A DNA stretch of 64,000 nt. Origin: an uncultured Clostridia bacterium. GTDB taxonomy: Bacteria; Bacillota; Clostridia; Oscillospirales; Ruminococcaceae. Below the pieces are notes generated by a model. It was not told where the DNA came from, searched no databases, and saw only the letters and a program-made list of their open reading frames with translations. The DNA lies in the NCBI GenBank assembly GCA_947627465.1, contig CANQWD010000005.1, forward strand, positions 1-64,000, in the 5' to 3' direction. Shown piece by piece: positions 40,368 to 50,008 of this stretch. The position numbers were made by a program, and so were the translations under genes. Numbering within the stretch: the first letter of the stretch is position 1; each line of letters opens with the position of its first letter.

Positions 40368-42845
40368 TTATCTGTATCCGCCGATAGAGATCTTCCATGT
40401 TCTTGTTGACGAGGAGATCGGACCTCCGCTCATATCGCCGCCTCCGGTAAGTCCCGACAATACGTCCGGCATTTTTTCGGGATACAAGCCGAGATAGGAG
40501 TTCGTACCTTTTATGTCGTAGTCGCCGACAATAAGTCCGCCGCAAAGCTTTACAAAGCCCGTGTTGTTTCCGCCTGCCGCTCTGTATGTCATATACGGAG
40601 CGTAAACAAATCCGAACAGAGCGTTCTTGGATATTTCGGTGCCGTTTGCCGCTTTCGCGAAACGCATATCCGCACTTTCATCGCAGGATACGAGGAAGAT
40701 ATTGGTCGTCGGGTAAACTATATCGCCGTCCGTGCCTTTCCACCTTTCCTTTTCGTTAGGGTCGGAAATGGCGTTGTAGTATTCGTCAACCTTTGTTTTA
40801 TTTACGTGGTAAGTACACCAGCCGCTTGTCTTAGCCGCTTTATCGGGCTGGCATGTCGGACAATATGTCTCAACATCGCCATGAACGCTGCAGCTTGCGG
40901 TTACCATGTTGTGGTTGTTTGCACACTTCTTTGTGGAGGGCTTGGTGGTGTATGTACAACCGTCGCCGTCAGTGCAGTCATTGTGGATATACGGAACCAT
41001 CTGCGAGGATGCCGAGGTATTGTTGTACAAACTGCCGCTGTCATAAACAACGTGTCCGTTTTCTTCTCTTACTCTGCCGCCGAGGATATTCCACCAGCCG
41101 TAATGCATGATAAACTGACCCTCTATATCCTGATAAGTAGTGCCGGAGGGGATATCAAACAAAACAGTACCGCGCCCCTTGAGGATAACATTGCGTCCTA
41201 CCGTAACGTTTGCGCCGCCCTCGGGGAACCACATAAACTTCGTAGAGTCATAATTCGGCTTAAGTTTTATCGTTATAATGTTTTCATCATCATCGCCCGT
41301 GTCGATAACGATAGTTCTCGGTATGTAGCTTTCGCCGCCGTGTATCTTAATATCGTCGATTATAAACGATTTGCCGATCGCTCCGTTTTCCGCTGTGCCC
41401 GTATGAGAAGCGTTCAGGTGCTCTTTAGCGGATTCGGTATTTTCGTCGTAGCTTAGGAAATATGTGCACTGCCATTTGTCAAGTCCGTCCGCACTGCCGC
41501 CGGAAGCGTTAAGATCAATTGTTATGTGCTGAGCGGAATCTGCCTCGTTGGTATTGGCGCTGAGATCCCACTTGTAGTAGTTGACTGTCACCGTGTGCAA
41601 GCCAAGATGCTCCCACGCGCTTGCGGGGTCTTGATCGATGTTGAAGGCTTCTTTATCGGCGGGGGTAGGTACGTTCCACTCATGAACGTTCTGGAAGTAA
41701 GAGTCCGCCTTAGACGTGTCTGTCATATAGAACGTAATACCGTTACTGTTCATACCGTTAATACCGCCGCCGTTTGTCGCTTTTTTCAGGCTGCCGTTTA
41801 TGAACATTTTGATGTTCTTGTTGTCGAGGTTCAGCCAGTTGTTGCCGTCAACAACAAAGTCGCCGTTCACATAGATACGTATCGCCGCGTTCGCGATGTC
41901 CTTATCGCCGGAGTAATTGCTGTCGTTTCTGTTTATAAAGCCGCCGTTCTTAACAACGAAATCGCCGCCTACATAAATGTTGCTGCCGCCGCGGAAGTCG
42001 AATACGTCCGCAAGCGTCGTGGTGAAATTGCCGCGAATAGCCCAAGTAAGCGGACCTATCTTGCTTACATCCGTTGGGGAGATAGCGCCGCCCGTTGCCG
42101 ATTTAACAACGGTCATCGCGTTTGATCCTATTTCGAGATCGCCGCCCGTGTAAAGGTTGTAGCCTATTCTGTTCTCGCCGCTGCCTGAGTCAAACGCGTT
42201 CATATATGTATACTGAGTATCATAGAACACGTCTGTGAGGTAGTAGCCGCCGTCGATGTACGCGTCGTTGGGGATATATCCCGTTGCCGCGAACAACTTT
42301 GAGGAACCGCCGCCGGTGTTGCCCTCGCCGTTGCCGCCGGTCTGAGTGTCCTCATCGTATTCTATCTTCATATGAACCGCGTCCTTGTTGCCATCTACGG
42401 ACGAAATTACGCAGATATCATACCACCAAACATTTTTTCCCAAGCTGTTGGGACCGTTGGGCAAACGTGTTATGGTCACGGAATACGCGCCGAGATCGCT
42501 AACGTCCTTACCCGTAAGCCCGCTGTTCGGGTCGAGGCTCTTGAATCCGTTTGCGTCGGTCGATATCGATTCGCCCACATTCAAATCAACCATTTTCGCC
42601 AAAAGCACGCCGCCGCCGTTGCCGTGGTTTGCGCTTCCCGCTATACTTTTGTACACGATATCCGCGATGGACTTTGCGGACTGCGCCGACTGCATTTTGT
42701 TAAATACCGCATACTGTGCCGAATGCGACGTCACAAGCGTAAAATACATCGCCATACTTGAGATCAAAAGCGCTGTCATCGTACTGATTACCATAAACAA
42801 GGCGCTTCCGCGATTACTCAGATATTTCCTGAATATATGAAGCAT
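40368..42845 (-). CDS. Very large PilX-like pilus-associated protein with Cys-rich module
   Basis: 825 aa. The N-terminus (NRGSALFMVISTMTALLISSM) resembles PilX/PilV-type minor pilins: one hydrophobic helix after a short basic segment, but without the Glu+5. A long region of beta-repeat-like segments (about 200-600, many GGDFVV and GNVILKG-type turns) suggests a beta-solenoid. Near 620-680 lies a cysteine/histidine-rich module (NDCTDGDGCTY, KKCANNH, SCSVHG, YCPTCQ). The C-terminus is glycine/serine-rich. It is a good candidate for a surface-exposed tip adhesin of the pilus. Function inferred from context only. Confidence 0.75.
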   Translation of the reverse strand: MLHIFRKYLSNRGSALFMVISTMTALLISSMAMYFTLVTSHSAQYAVFNKMQSAQSAKSIADIVYKSIAGSANHGNGGGVLLAKMVDLNVGESISTDANGFKSLDPNSGLTGKDVSDLGAYSVTITRLPNGPNSLGKNVWWYDICVISSVDGNKDAVHMKIEYDEDTQTGGNGEGNTGGGSSKLFAATGYIPNDAYIDGGYYLTDVFYDTQYTYMNAFDSGSGENRIGYNLYTGGDLEIGSNAMTVVKSATGGAISPTDVSKIGPLTWAIRGNFTTTLADVFDFRGGSNIYVGGDFVVKNGGFINRNDSNYSGDKDIANAAIRIYVNGDFVVDGNNWLNLDNKNIKMFINGSLKKATNGGGINGMNSNGITFYMTDTSKADSYFQNVHEWNVPTPADKEAFNIDQDPASAWEHLGLHTVTVNYYKWDLSANTNEADSAQHITIDLNASGGSADGLDKWQCTYFLSYDENTESAKEHLNASHTGTAENGAIGKSFIIDDIKIHGGESYIPRTIVIDTGDDDENIITIKLKPNYDSTKFMWFPEGGANVTVGRNVILKGRGTVLFDIPSGTTYQDIEGQFIMHYGWWNILGGRVREENGHVVYDSGSLYNNTSASSQMVPYIHNDCTDGDGCTYTTKPSTKKCANNHNMVTASCSVHGDVETYCPTCQPDKAAKTSGWCTYHVNKTKVDEYYNAISDPNEKERWKGTDGDIVYPTTNIFLVSCDESADMRFAKAANGTEISKNALFGFVYAPYMTYRAAGGNNTGFVKLCGGLIVGDYDIKGTNSYLGLYPEKMPDVLSGLTGGGDMSGGPISSSTRTWKISIGGYR

Positions 42846-42898
42846 ATTCGAACTCCTTTCTTACAAATAATCCGCTCTTTTTCCTTATATTGCGGCTA

Positions 42899-42921
42899 TG
42901 GGCGCGGGGTTTCCCGCGCCT
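42899..42921 (-). other. Intercistronic GC-rich hairpin between pilO and the PilX-like gene
   Basis: GGCGCGGG and CCCGCGCC type arms with a short A-rich loop, without a T-run. It may set relative expression or protect upstream mRNA. Confidence 0.55.
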
Positions 42922-42932
42922 TTCGCCTTAAA

Positions 42933-43919
42933 TTACGATGCCGAAGCGTCGGAAGCTGCCGCAGATGTTGCGTTCGATTCCGTACCGCTTGTTGTTGCCG
43001 CAGCTGTTCCGTCCTGCTCGTTGAGACGCTGGGTCGGATCCTGCATACGCTCTATGCTGTAAAATGTTATCTTACAAGGCATACCGTAGAAATATTCCGA
43101 CAAATTTCCGGCTTCGCTCTCGTCGCTTTCCGGCGTGTCGATCTCACTTTCGGTTTTGCCGCCGCTAAGCTCTTTTTTGGTTTTCTCTTTAAAGATAGTC
43201 GACGCGCTCACCTCGGCTTCTTCAAGCAGACTGCGAGCCTTTGTCTCATATTCTCTTTTTACCAAATTATCGGTGAACGAAAGCGAGTCCAAAGCCATTG
43301 CTTTTCTGATTGCTTTTCCGTTTTCCTGCTTTTGATAGTTGTTGATCTCGTCCGCAAATTTCAGCAGATCTTCCTTTTCGATTGCTTTCGCAGTGAATTC
43401 AATGGATATCGAACCGATCGTTTGCGGTGTACCCAAGTATTTCTGGATCAAAACCTGACGCGCGTAACCGGGGTCTGTCTCTTCAATATTGCTGGTCACA
43501 CCCTGATTTACATACTCTTTAAGAGCGTAGGTTATTTCATTGTGTTCGTACATATTAGCTGACAAAATAACTGCCTGAGGCTGATCTATCGTCACATCCT
43601 CCACCAATATATTGGATTCGCAGGTATCGAGGAAAGCTCTCAGCTCGTCGTCCGCCTGATATGTCGTGAGATCCGGGAAGAACATATCCGCCATATTCTT
43701 GCCCTCGTCGTATGCCGTAAGTATTTGTTTTTTCAAATCGTCCTTTGTCGCAGCCTTTGCTTCATCGGAATTATACTCTTCCTTCTTATCGTCGAGAGTT
43801 GCCTTGGTTTCTGCTATGGTCTCGATATTGGGCTTGATGAAAAGGAATACGCCCGCTACCAAAATCAGCAATATTACGATAACCATCGCCGCTATACGTT
43901 CTTGTTTACTTAATTTCAT
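42933..43919 (-). CDS. pilO: PilO-like pilus assembly protein
   Basis: 328 aa: short cytosolic start, one TM helix (about 10-28), a coiled-coil segment (35-75) and an alpha/beta external domain (about 85-215), the layout of PilO. The C-terminal third is extended, with an acidic linker and a Ser/Ala/Thr-rich tail (about 300-328). PilO forms the alignment complex with PilM and PilN. It starts at the stop codon of the PilMN gene (TAATG overlap), which strongly supports the assignment; sequence similarity alone is weak, as is normal for PilO. Confidence 0.75.
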   Translation of the reverse strand: MKLSKQERIAAMVIVILLILVAGVFLFIKPNIETIAETKATLDDKKEEYNSDEAKAATKDDLKKQILTAYDEGKNMADMFFPDLTTYQADDELRAFLDTCESNILVEDVTIDQPQAVILSANMYEHNEITYALKEYVNQGVTSNIEETDPGYARQVLIQKYLGTPQTIGSISIEFTAKAIEKEDLLKFADEINNYQKQENGKAIRKAMALDSLSFTDNLVKREYETKARSLLEEAEVSASTIFKEKTKKELSGGKTESEIDTPESDESEAGNLSEYFYGMPCKITFYSIERMQDPTQRLNEQDGTAAATTSGTESNATSAAASDASAS

Positions 43920-45625
43920 TATTCTGCCCCCTCCGAATTGGTGGTCTCATCGCCTTCTTCGGTTCCTTCTGTTCCCTCGGGCTGATCGACTTCGACCTTT
44001 ATATCTTTAAAGTCGCTGCTTGTGTTGGTATTGTCCTCGTCGCTGCCCATTGGGAGCGTAGCGGTAATGGTGAACTGGAATATCGTATCATAGGATTTGT
44101 CTCCCTCCGACGCGATGTAACCGTAAGCCGCGGCGTCCGACATGTTTAGCTTTGAAAAACCTTCATAATTAACGTTTACAAAGTACGAGTCGCCGTATTT
44201 GTTTTTTACCCGGTTGGCAAGATAATTGGCGTATTTGGCGGGGACTCCGGACGGGTCGCCATGGCTTACGCCCATAAGCGTTGCCGTGACCTCCGAGCCG
44301 GTGCTTTGGAATTCCGTTATTTTCAGTTCCTGCTTATCTTCAAGGAAACCGTCTGCCTCGATTGGCTCCATCATCTTATTGTAAACAAGAGCCTGCGCCT
44401 TTGGCTGGTAATTGAACAGCAGCTTCGTTCTGGTTATGGTGTCGTTGTAGTTCTTAAAGCCGGTGAGCATTGCGGTACGCTGATCTACTATCTGAAGATC
44501 GGGCTGCAGATCTTCTATCTTTTTCGAGTAATCCTCGACTTTCGAGTTCAAAGAGGCGTTGATGATGCCCGTTACCGCGCAGATACCGCCGACTACCGCC
44601 GCTGTGAGCACTGCCGAGCCGAGTATCGCCAAGCCGAACGCGCCCGAGCCTTTTGATTCCTTTGCGGAAGTCGCTTCCAAAAGGTTGATGTGCTCAAGTT
44701 CTTTGTTGCGGCTGTACAGTGCGCCGATAGCGTTCGCGAACTTTGAGAAGTCGAACATCGCCGAGGGCGCCGCCACTATCGAGCTGGGCATAGTCAGCAT
44801 ATTCGTCGGAACGTTAAACGAGGAGATAGCGTTGGTGATCTCGATAAAGCTGTCGATCTCGCCGTAGAACAGGATTTCCTGAAGCGGTCTTGCGTTCTTT
44901 CTGCCTCTGATGAAGTTCATCATACCGAACAGGTTGTCGTAAACCGCCTGCGATACGTAGTTCAACTCTCCCGAACCGTCGTCCTCATACTGCGACGGGT
45001 CAATGGTGGAGAAACGCGAGAATGCGAGCTGATTTCCCTCGTAAAGGTTCATGTTAATGAAATTCTTATCGATTTGGATAAGCAGCAAAGGCATTCTGTC
45101 CGCCATCTTCGGAATATTGGTAATAAGGCGCGTAATAGAGTTGTTCGCGATCATTACGCTCTTAAGCTGCAAGCCTATCTGCGAGAACAGTCTTACATAA
45201 CCGTCAACCAATCTTTGAGGACAAGCCGCCGCCATTACTTTCAGCATCTTGTTCTTTTCCTCGTCTTCGGTCTCGCCTGCTATGGTAAATGATATGTTGT
45301 ACTCCGAGCTGATGTTCATCGTGGACTGTATCATTGCCTCGATGATTGCCGGGTTCTTCATATTTTTCGGTTTTGCTATCGTAAGCTCTTTATATACGAT
45401 AGCGCTTGACGTAATGGATACGATACACTCTTTTTCCTTGATGTCTTTGGATTTTATGATGTTGTTCAGCTCTGCCGCGACCATAGGCACGTCGGATATG
45501 TAACCGTTGGAAACCATTCCGATCGACAGTTCGCGCATATCCGCGTCTTGCACCTTGATCTTGCTGCCCGAGTGAGCGCCCCTGACAAGCTTTATTTGTC
45601 TGTCGGTAATATCTATTGAAAGCAT
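43919..45625 (-). CDS. PilM-PilN fusion protein
   Basis: 568 aa. Residues 1-320 match the actin-like PilM (MLSIDITDRQIKLVRG, then PLLLIQIDKNFINMNLYEG for the nucleotide site). A TM helix follows at about 330-355 (AILGSAVLTAAVVGGICAV), then a PilN-like external part with a coiled coil (LNSKVEDYSKKIEDLQP) and a domain up to about 540, and an acidic Thr/Glu-rich tail. In most species PilM and PilN are separate and PilM docks on the PilN N-terminus; here they are one chain. Stop overlaps the pilO start. Confidence 0.82.
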   Translation of the reverse strand: MLSIDITDRQIKLVRGAHSGSKIKVQDADMRELSIGMVSNGYISDVPMVAAELNNIIKSKDIKEKECIVSITSSAIVYKELTIAKPKNMKNPAIIEAMIQSTMNISSEYNISFTIAGETEDEEKNKMLKVMAAACPQRLVDGYVRLFSQIGLQLKSVMIANNSITRLITNIPKMADRMPLLLIQIDKNFINMNLYEGNQLAFSRFSTIDPSQYEDDGSGELNYVSQAVYDNLFGMMNFIRGRKNARPLQEILFYGEIDSFIEITNAISSFNVPTNMLTMPSSIVAAPSAMFDFSKFANAIGALYSRNKELEHINLLEATSAKESKGSGAFGLAILGSAVLTAAVVGGICAVTGIINASLNSKVEDYSKKIEDLQPDLQIVDQRTAMLTGFKNYNDTITRTKLLFNYQPKAQALVYNKMMEPIEADGFLEDKQELKITEFQSTGSEVTATLMGVSHGDPSGVPAKYANYLANRVKNKYGDSYFVNVNYEGFSKLNMSDAAAYGYIASEGDKSYDTIFQFTITATLPMGSDEDNTNTSSDFKDIKVEVDQPEGTEGTEEGDETTNSEGAE

Positions 45626-45721
45626 ATTTTCACCTCATACATAAATTGTTTTTGTTTTGCCGCGCCGCCGTGCGTTCGGGCTTTCGCCGGAACAGCCGAA
45701 CGGCTTCGCGCCGAGAACGCG
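45626..45721 (-). other. Structured spacer between pilC and the PilMN gene
   Basis: About 95 nt of very GC-rich DNA with several overlapping inverted repeats (GGCGCGAAGCC, GTTCGGGC and similar). No ORF. Likely an mRNA structure that tunes expression within the operon. Confidence 0.45.
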
Positions 45722-46921
45722 TTAACCCTGCTGATCTATGTTTGTCATTCCGCCGTAGAGCATCGGGAATACGCCCGCGAGGAAGAATCCTATTACGATA
45801 CCCAAGATGATGATCATCAACGGCTCGATCATACTTACCAGTTTAGTTACCGCGGTATCCGCTTCCTCATCGTAATAGTCGGCTGTTTTTTCAAGGATCG
45901 TATCCAATGTACCGGATTCCTCGCCGACATATATAATTGAGGTGAACATGCCCTCAAATATACCTGTTTTTTCTACCGCTTTCGACATCGGTTCACCGAG
46001 CTTTATGTCGTTTACTACGTCCTTGAACCGCTCGTGGACGTACATATTGTTGATTACAGCCACGGATTTTTCGATACACTCTACCATTTGAAGACCCGCG
46101 CCGTAAAGGTTCGACATATTACGCGCAAACGACCCGGTGTACATCGTGCTGACCAGCTTGCCGACTTTCGGCATCTTCAGCTTCCACTCGTCTAATTTCA
46201 GCTTCGTGACGGGCGTTTTGTTCAAAATGACACATAATCCGACAATCGCGCCTATTACTATGATGTATACGTACCAATAATTTATCATCGAATTTGATAC
46301 CGCGACCAACGCCTTTGATATCGGCGACATTTCGCCTTCCGGCATCATCGCGATAAACGAAGGCATTACCTTTGTGAACAGCAATATCATGACCGCTATC
46401 AACAATACGCCCAAAATAATCGGGTATACCAAAGCGCTTTTCAGCTTGTTCATTGTCTTGTTTGAGTTCGCGTAGTGCTCGGACAGACGGTTGAACATTA
46501 CGTCCAGCGTACCGGACGCCTCGCCTGCCGCCACAAGGCTCACGAACATTTCTGGGAACACGCCCGGCTTCGATTTCAGCACGTCCGAAAAAGATTTACC
46601 TTTTTGAACTTCCTCGTAAATGTCGAGAAGCGCCGCTTTTGCCTTTTTGTTCTCCTGCTGTTCCTGCAGTATGTACAGCGCCCTTACAAGCGACAGACCC
46701 GCGCCCGTCATGGACGCCAGCTGACGGCTGATAAACGATACCTCGTTTACTTTAAACTTGTACTTGACGTCCGCTGCGCCCGCGCCCAAATCTTTGTAGC
46801 TAGTTACAAAGAGATTTCGCGCTTTCAGCTTTGCCTGAAGATCTCGATAATCTTCGGCTGTTTCGGTGCCTCTTACAGATCGCCCGCTGACATCGGTAGC
46901 GACATAAGAAAATTTATTCAC
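45722..46921 (-). CDS. pilC: Type IV pilus inner membrane platform protein PilC (GspF family)
   Basis: 399 aa. Two T2SF domains are seen (about 65-188 and 270-392), each with cytosolic helices ahead of TM segments (about 165-187, 217-240 and 370-392). Typical stretches are FISRQLASMTGAGLSLVRAL and GEESGTLDTILEKTADYYDEE. PilC links the PilB/PilT motors to the growing pilus. It is the first gene of the minus-strand operon pilC-pilMN-pilO-pilX-prepilins, driven from 47022-47050. Confidence 0.95.
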   Translation of the reverse strand: MNKFSYVATDVSGRSVRGTETAEDYRDLQAKLKARNLFVTSYKDLGAGAADVKYKFKVNEVSFISRQLASMTGAGLSLVRALYILQEQQENKKAKAALLDIYEEVQKGKSFSDVLKSKPGVFPEMFVSLVAAGEASGTLDVMFNRLSEHYANSNKTMNKLKSALVYPIILGVLLIAVMILLFTKVMPSFIAMMPEGEMSPISKALVAVSNSMINYWYVYIIVIGAIVGLCVILNKTPVTKLKLDEWKLKMPKVGKLVSTMYTGSFARNMSNLYGAGLQMVECIEKSVAVINNMYVHERFKDVVNDIKLGEPMSKAVEKTGIFEGMFTSIIYVGEESGTLDTILEKTADYYDEEADTAVTKLVSMIEPLMIIILGIVIGFFLAGVFPMLYGGMTNIDQQG

Positions 46922-47190
46922 CTAAAAACCTCCGTTCTCCAACAAACGATGTTGTGAATTTTAAGCGGCAAATTTCATTTTTGGGCGCAACTTACCCATA
47001 AGCCGCCTCTTTAGTAAATAAATTATACCATAAATTTTAACTTTTTGCAAGAGTTTTTGAATGTTTTTTTTAAATTTAAAAGAAAATTTTCCGTTTTTGA
47101 CGTAGAATTTCAACACTTATATATGTGCAATTTGCCTAATCAACTACATATTGTGGTGAAACAGAAGTTACATAATATTTTAAGGCTGTT
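46922..47190. other. Divergent AT-rich intergenic region upstream of pilC
   Basis: The stretch holds the pilC promoter (47022-47050) and nothing else that I can support. It ends at inverted-repeat element C. Confidence 0.5.
47022..47050 (-). promoter_or_regulatory. Sigma-A promoter of the pilC operon
   Basis: On the minus strand TTGCAA (47045-47050) and TATAAT (47022-47027) are 17 nt apart. Confidence 0.75.
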
Positions 47191-47370
47191 TTAAGGCAAC
47201 ACCGCACAGAGATTGTCGTCCGATTGCGTCGCCTAATTTTTCGTCAGATTGCACAAAATCGACGAATAAGGCTGGCGCCTATGAGGAGATTTTGGGCAAA
47301 AATGACGGAAAATTTGCAAGCGAGCGGGCGGCAAAGCCCGTAGGGCGGTCTTTGTGCGGTGTTGCCTTAA
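47191..47370. mobile_element. Inverted-repeat element C (180 bp, MITE-like)
   Basis: The ends TTAAGGCAACACCGCACAGA and its inverse (47351-47370) match over about 22 bp with one difference. There is no transposase ORF. The interior contains short inverted repeats (GCGGGC / GCCCGT near 47323). The clean TIRs and lack of coding capacity suggest a non-autonomous transposon; no target-site duplication was established. Confidence 0.7.
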
Positions 47371-47424
47371 GCATTATTGTATGGGAAGGCGGAAGAAATT
47401 TATAAAATGTTTACAAAAAAATTC

Positions 47425-47453
47425 TTGATTTTGCGGGAAAATTGTGCTATAAT
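47425..47453 (+). promoter_or_regulatory. Sigma-A promoter of glgP
   Basis: TTGATT (47425-47430) and TATAAT (47448-47453) are 17 nt apart. Confidence 0.82.
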
Positions 47454-47520
47454 ATAATATGTATAGAAATTATGCAAAAATACGACCCCAATTTCTGCGG
47501 TTTGATTTAAGGAGAACGCT

Positions 47521-49896
47521 ATGATCGACAAAACTTTATTGAAAAACGATTTTGAGGACATTATGCGCGACGCGCACTTCCGCGGCGGCAGACGCACTCC
47601 CGTTCAGCTTCACAACGCGCTCGCGAAAGCGATCATGAAGCAGGCGGTGCCTATGATGAGCTGCTGTGAGCCGTCTGGCAGAAGCGCGGCTTATCTTTCT
47701 ATGGAATTTCTTGTGGGCCGCGCGGTTTACAACAACATTCTGTGCTTGGGACTGCACGATTACACCGAGGAGCTGCTCAACAGCGCGGGCGGCAGCCTCA
47801 CCGATTTTGAGGAGATAGAGGACGCCGCGCTCGGAAACGGCGGATTGGGACGGCTTGCGGCGTGCTTTTTGGACAGCGCGGCGACCATGAAGCTGCCGCT
47901 TCGGGGTTATGGTATACGTTATAAATACGGACTTTTTAAGCAGACTATCGAGGACGGATTTCAGAAAGAATATGCCGATGATTGGACGCGCTTCGGCGAC
48001 CCGTGGAGCGTCCGCGTTGAGGACGAGGCGGTGACGGTGCACTATTCGACGGGCGATGTGAACGCCGTGCCTTATGATATTCCGGTATTCGGCTACAAGA
48101 ACGATTTTGCGGGCACTCTGCGCTTGTGGCAGTCCGAGCCGTTGGACGATTTCGACTTTGACGCGTTCAACCGCGGCGAATATCTCACGGCTTCAAAAGG
48201 GCAGATAGAAGCGGAGAACATCTCCTGTACGCTTTATCCGAACGACGACACAAAAGAGGGCAAACTCCTCAGATTGAAGCAGGAATACTTTTTCAGCGCG
48301 GCTTCCATGGCGGATCTGGTAAGACGGCATCTCGCCACAGGCAGAGACATCAAGAGCTTCGCCGAGTTTAACACGGTTCAGCTCAACGACACGCACCCCG
48401 TGATAGCTATTCCGGAGCTTATCCGCATATTGGTGGACGACTACAACATTCCGTTCGCTCAGGCGTTTGAGATCGCGAAAAAGACGTTCAACTACACCAA
48501 CCACACGATTATGTCGGAGGCTCTCGAAAAATGGGGCGCCGACCTTGTCGAGGAACTGCTGCCTGAAGTTTACGCGATAATTCTTCAAATAAACGAGGAG
48601 TTCATCTCGGATATGTACCGCCGCGGCATCGACCGCGGGCGCATTGAAAGCATGCAGCCCGTTGCGGGCGGCACTATCCACATGGCAAAACTTGCGATTT
48701 TCAGCTCTCAGTTTATAAACGGCGTTGCTAAGATACACACGGATATTCTCAAAAACAACGCGCTTCACGATTGGTACGAGCTTTTCCCCGAGCGTTTCCA
48801 AAACAAAACGAACGGCATTACGCCGCGCCGCTGGATAGCTCTTTGCAATCCGAAGCTTTCCGCGCTTATCACCGAGCTTCTCGGCAGCGAGAACTGGATA
48901 ACCGACCTGTCGCAGCTTGGAAAACTTCGTCAGTACGCCGACGATCACGCGGTTCTCAAGCGTTTTGAGCAGATAAAGCACGCGAATAAATCCGAGCTTG
49001 CGGATTATATCGAACTTCACGAGGACATTCAAATAGATCCGAATTCTATGTTCGACATTCAGATAAAGCGTCTGCACGAGTATAAGCGTCAGCTTTTAAA
49101 CGCATTCGGGATACTCTATATTTATTATGGTATAAAGGACGGCAGTATCTGCGTGGCAAACCTTGCGCCGATGACGTTTATATTCGGCGCGAAAGCCGCT
49201 CCCGGATATGCGCGCGCAAAGGCTGTCATTAAGTATATCAACGAGATAGCCGATCTTGTAAACAACGACCCGACCATAAACGGACTTTTGAAAGTCGTGT
49301 TTATTCAGAACTACCGCGTGACCTACGCGGAGAAGCTCGTAGTAGCCGCCGACCTGTCCGAGCAGATCTCCACGGCGGGCACCGAGGCTTCCGGCACGGG
49401 CAATATGAAGTTTATGCTCAACGGCACAATGACGCTCGGTACTTACGACGGCGCTAACGTTGAGATATGCGAGGAAGCGGGCGAGGAGAACAACTACATT
49501 TTCGGCGCGAGAGTGGACGATCTGACGCGCATTATGCCGAATTACGACCCCCGCAAGCTTTATTCCGAGAACACGCGTATCGCGAGAGTGCTAAACACGC
49601 TTATCGACGGCACGTTCGACGACGGCGGTACGGGCGCTTTCAGAGAGCTGTACTTCTCGCTTCTCGACGGCGCTTCGTGGCACAGACCCGATCATTACTA
49701 CGTTCTCGGCGACTTGGAAAACTACGTTCAGGCAAAACTCAAAGCAAACAGCGATTTCAAATTCAATCACGACGAGTTTATTAAGAAGTCTTGGATAAAT
49801 ATGGCTTCGGCGGGCAAGTTTAGCTCCGACCGCACGATTGCCGAGTACGCGAACGATATCTGGAAGATAGTTCCCGACAATGACAAAAAAGCGTAA
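47521..49896 (+). CDS. glgP: Glycogen/starch/alpha-glucan phosphorylase
   Basis: 791 aa, close to the usual 790-830. It releases glucose-1-phosphate from alpha-1,4-glucans. Characteristic features include YLSMEFLVGRAVYNNI near 57-72, NGGLGRLAACFLDS near 107-120, QLNDTHPVIAIPEL and the pyridoxal-phosphate lysine in EASGTGNMKFMLNG near 620-633. AAGGAG precedes the ATG. It stands alone with its own promoter and terminator; no other glycogen genes are in the window. Confidence 0.97.
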   Translation: MIDKTLLKNDFEDIMRDAHFRGGRRTPVQLHNALAKAIMKQAVPMMSCCEPSGRSAAYLSMEFLVGRAVYNNILCLGLHDYTEELLNSAGGSLTDFEEIEDAALGNGGLGRLAACFLDSAATMKLPLRGYGIRYKYGLFKQTIEDGFQKEYADDWTRFGDPWSVRVEDEAVTVHYSTGDVNAVPYDIPVFGYKNDFAGTLRLWQSEPLDDFDFDAFNRGEYLTASKGQIEAENISCTLYPNDDTKEGKLLRLKQEYFFSAASMADLVRRHLATGRDIKSFAEFNTVQLNDTHPVIAIPELIRILVDDYNIPFAQAFEIAKKTFNYTNHTIMSEALEKWGADLVEELLPEVYAIILQINEEFISDMYRRGIDRGRIESMQPVAGGTIHMAKLAIFSSQFINGVAKIHTDILKNNALHDWYELFPERFQNKTNGITPRRWIALCNPKLSALITELLGSENWITDLSQLGKLRQYADDHAVLKRFEQIKHANKSELADYIELHEDIQIDPNSMFDIQIKRLHEYKRQLLNAFGILYIYYGIKDGSICVANLAPMTFIFGAKAAPGYARAKAVIKYINEIADLVNNDPTINGLLKVVFIQNYRVTYAEKLVVAADLSEQISTAGTEASGTGNMKFMLNGTMTLGTYDGANVEICEEAGEENNYIFGARVDDLTRIMPNYDPRKLYSENTRIARVLNTLIDGTFDDGGTGAFRELYFSLLDGASWHRPDHYYVLGDLENYVQAKLKANSDFKFNHDEFIKKSWINMASAGKFSSDRTIAEYANDIWKIVPDNDKKA

Positions 49897-49939
49897 TTTT
49901 TAAATTTGGCTATCACTTTTGGTCAATGCGCATTATCTC

Positions 49940-50008
49940 AATTGACGATGTACAATGTACAGTTGATAGTTACGATTGCGCGCTTCGTGCGCTAATTTAA
50001 TAAATATA
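49940..50008 (+). repeat. Second copy of the GTACAGTTGA repeat element
   Basis: ATTGACGATGTACAATGTACAGTTGATAGTTACG, cited here by its key part GTACAGTTGATAGTTACG, with the downstream GCGCGC and AATTTAATAAAT words, matches the core of the element at 12593-12640. It runs into the glgP terminator. Confidence 0.7.

Noticed and set aside
47191-47370. Insertion sequence with transposase
   Set aside because: The element has no ORF of useful length, so only a non-autonomous element can be supported.
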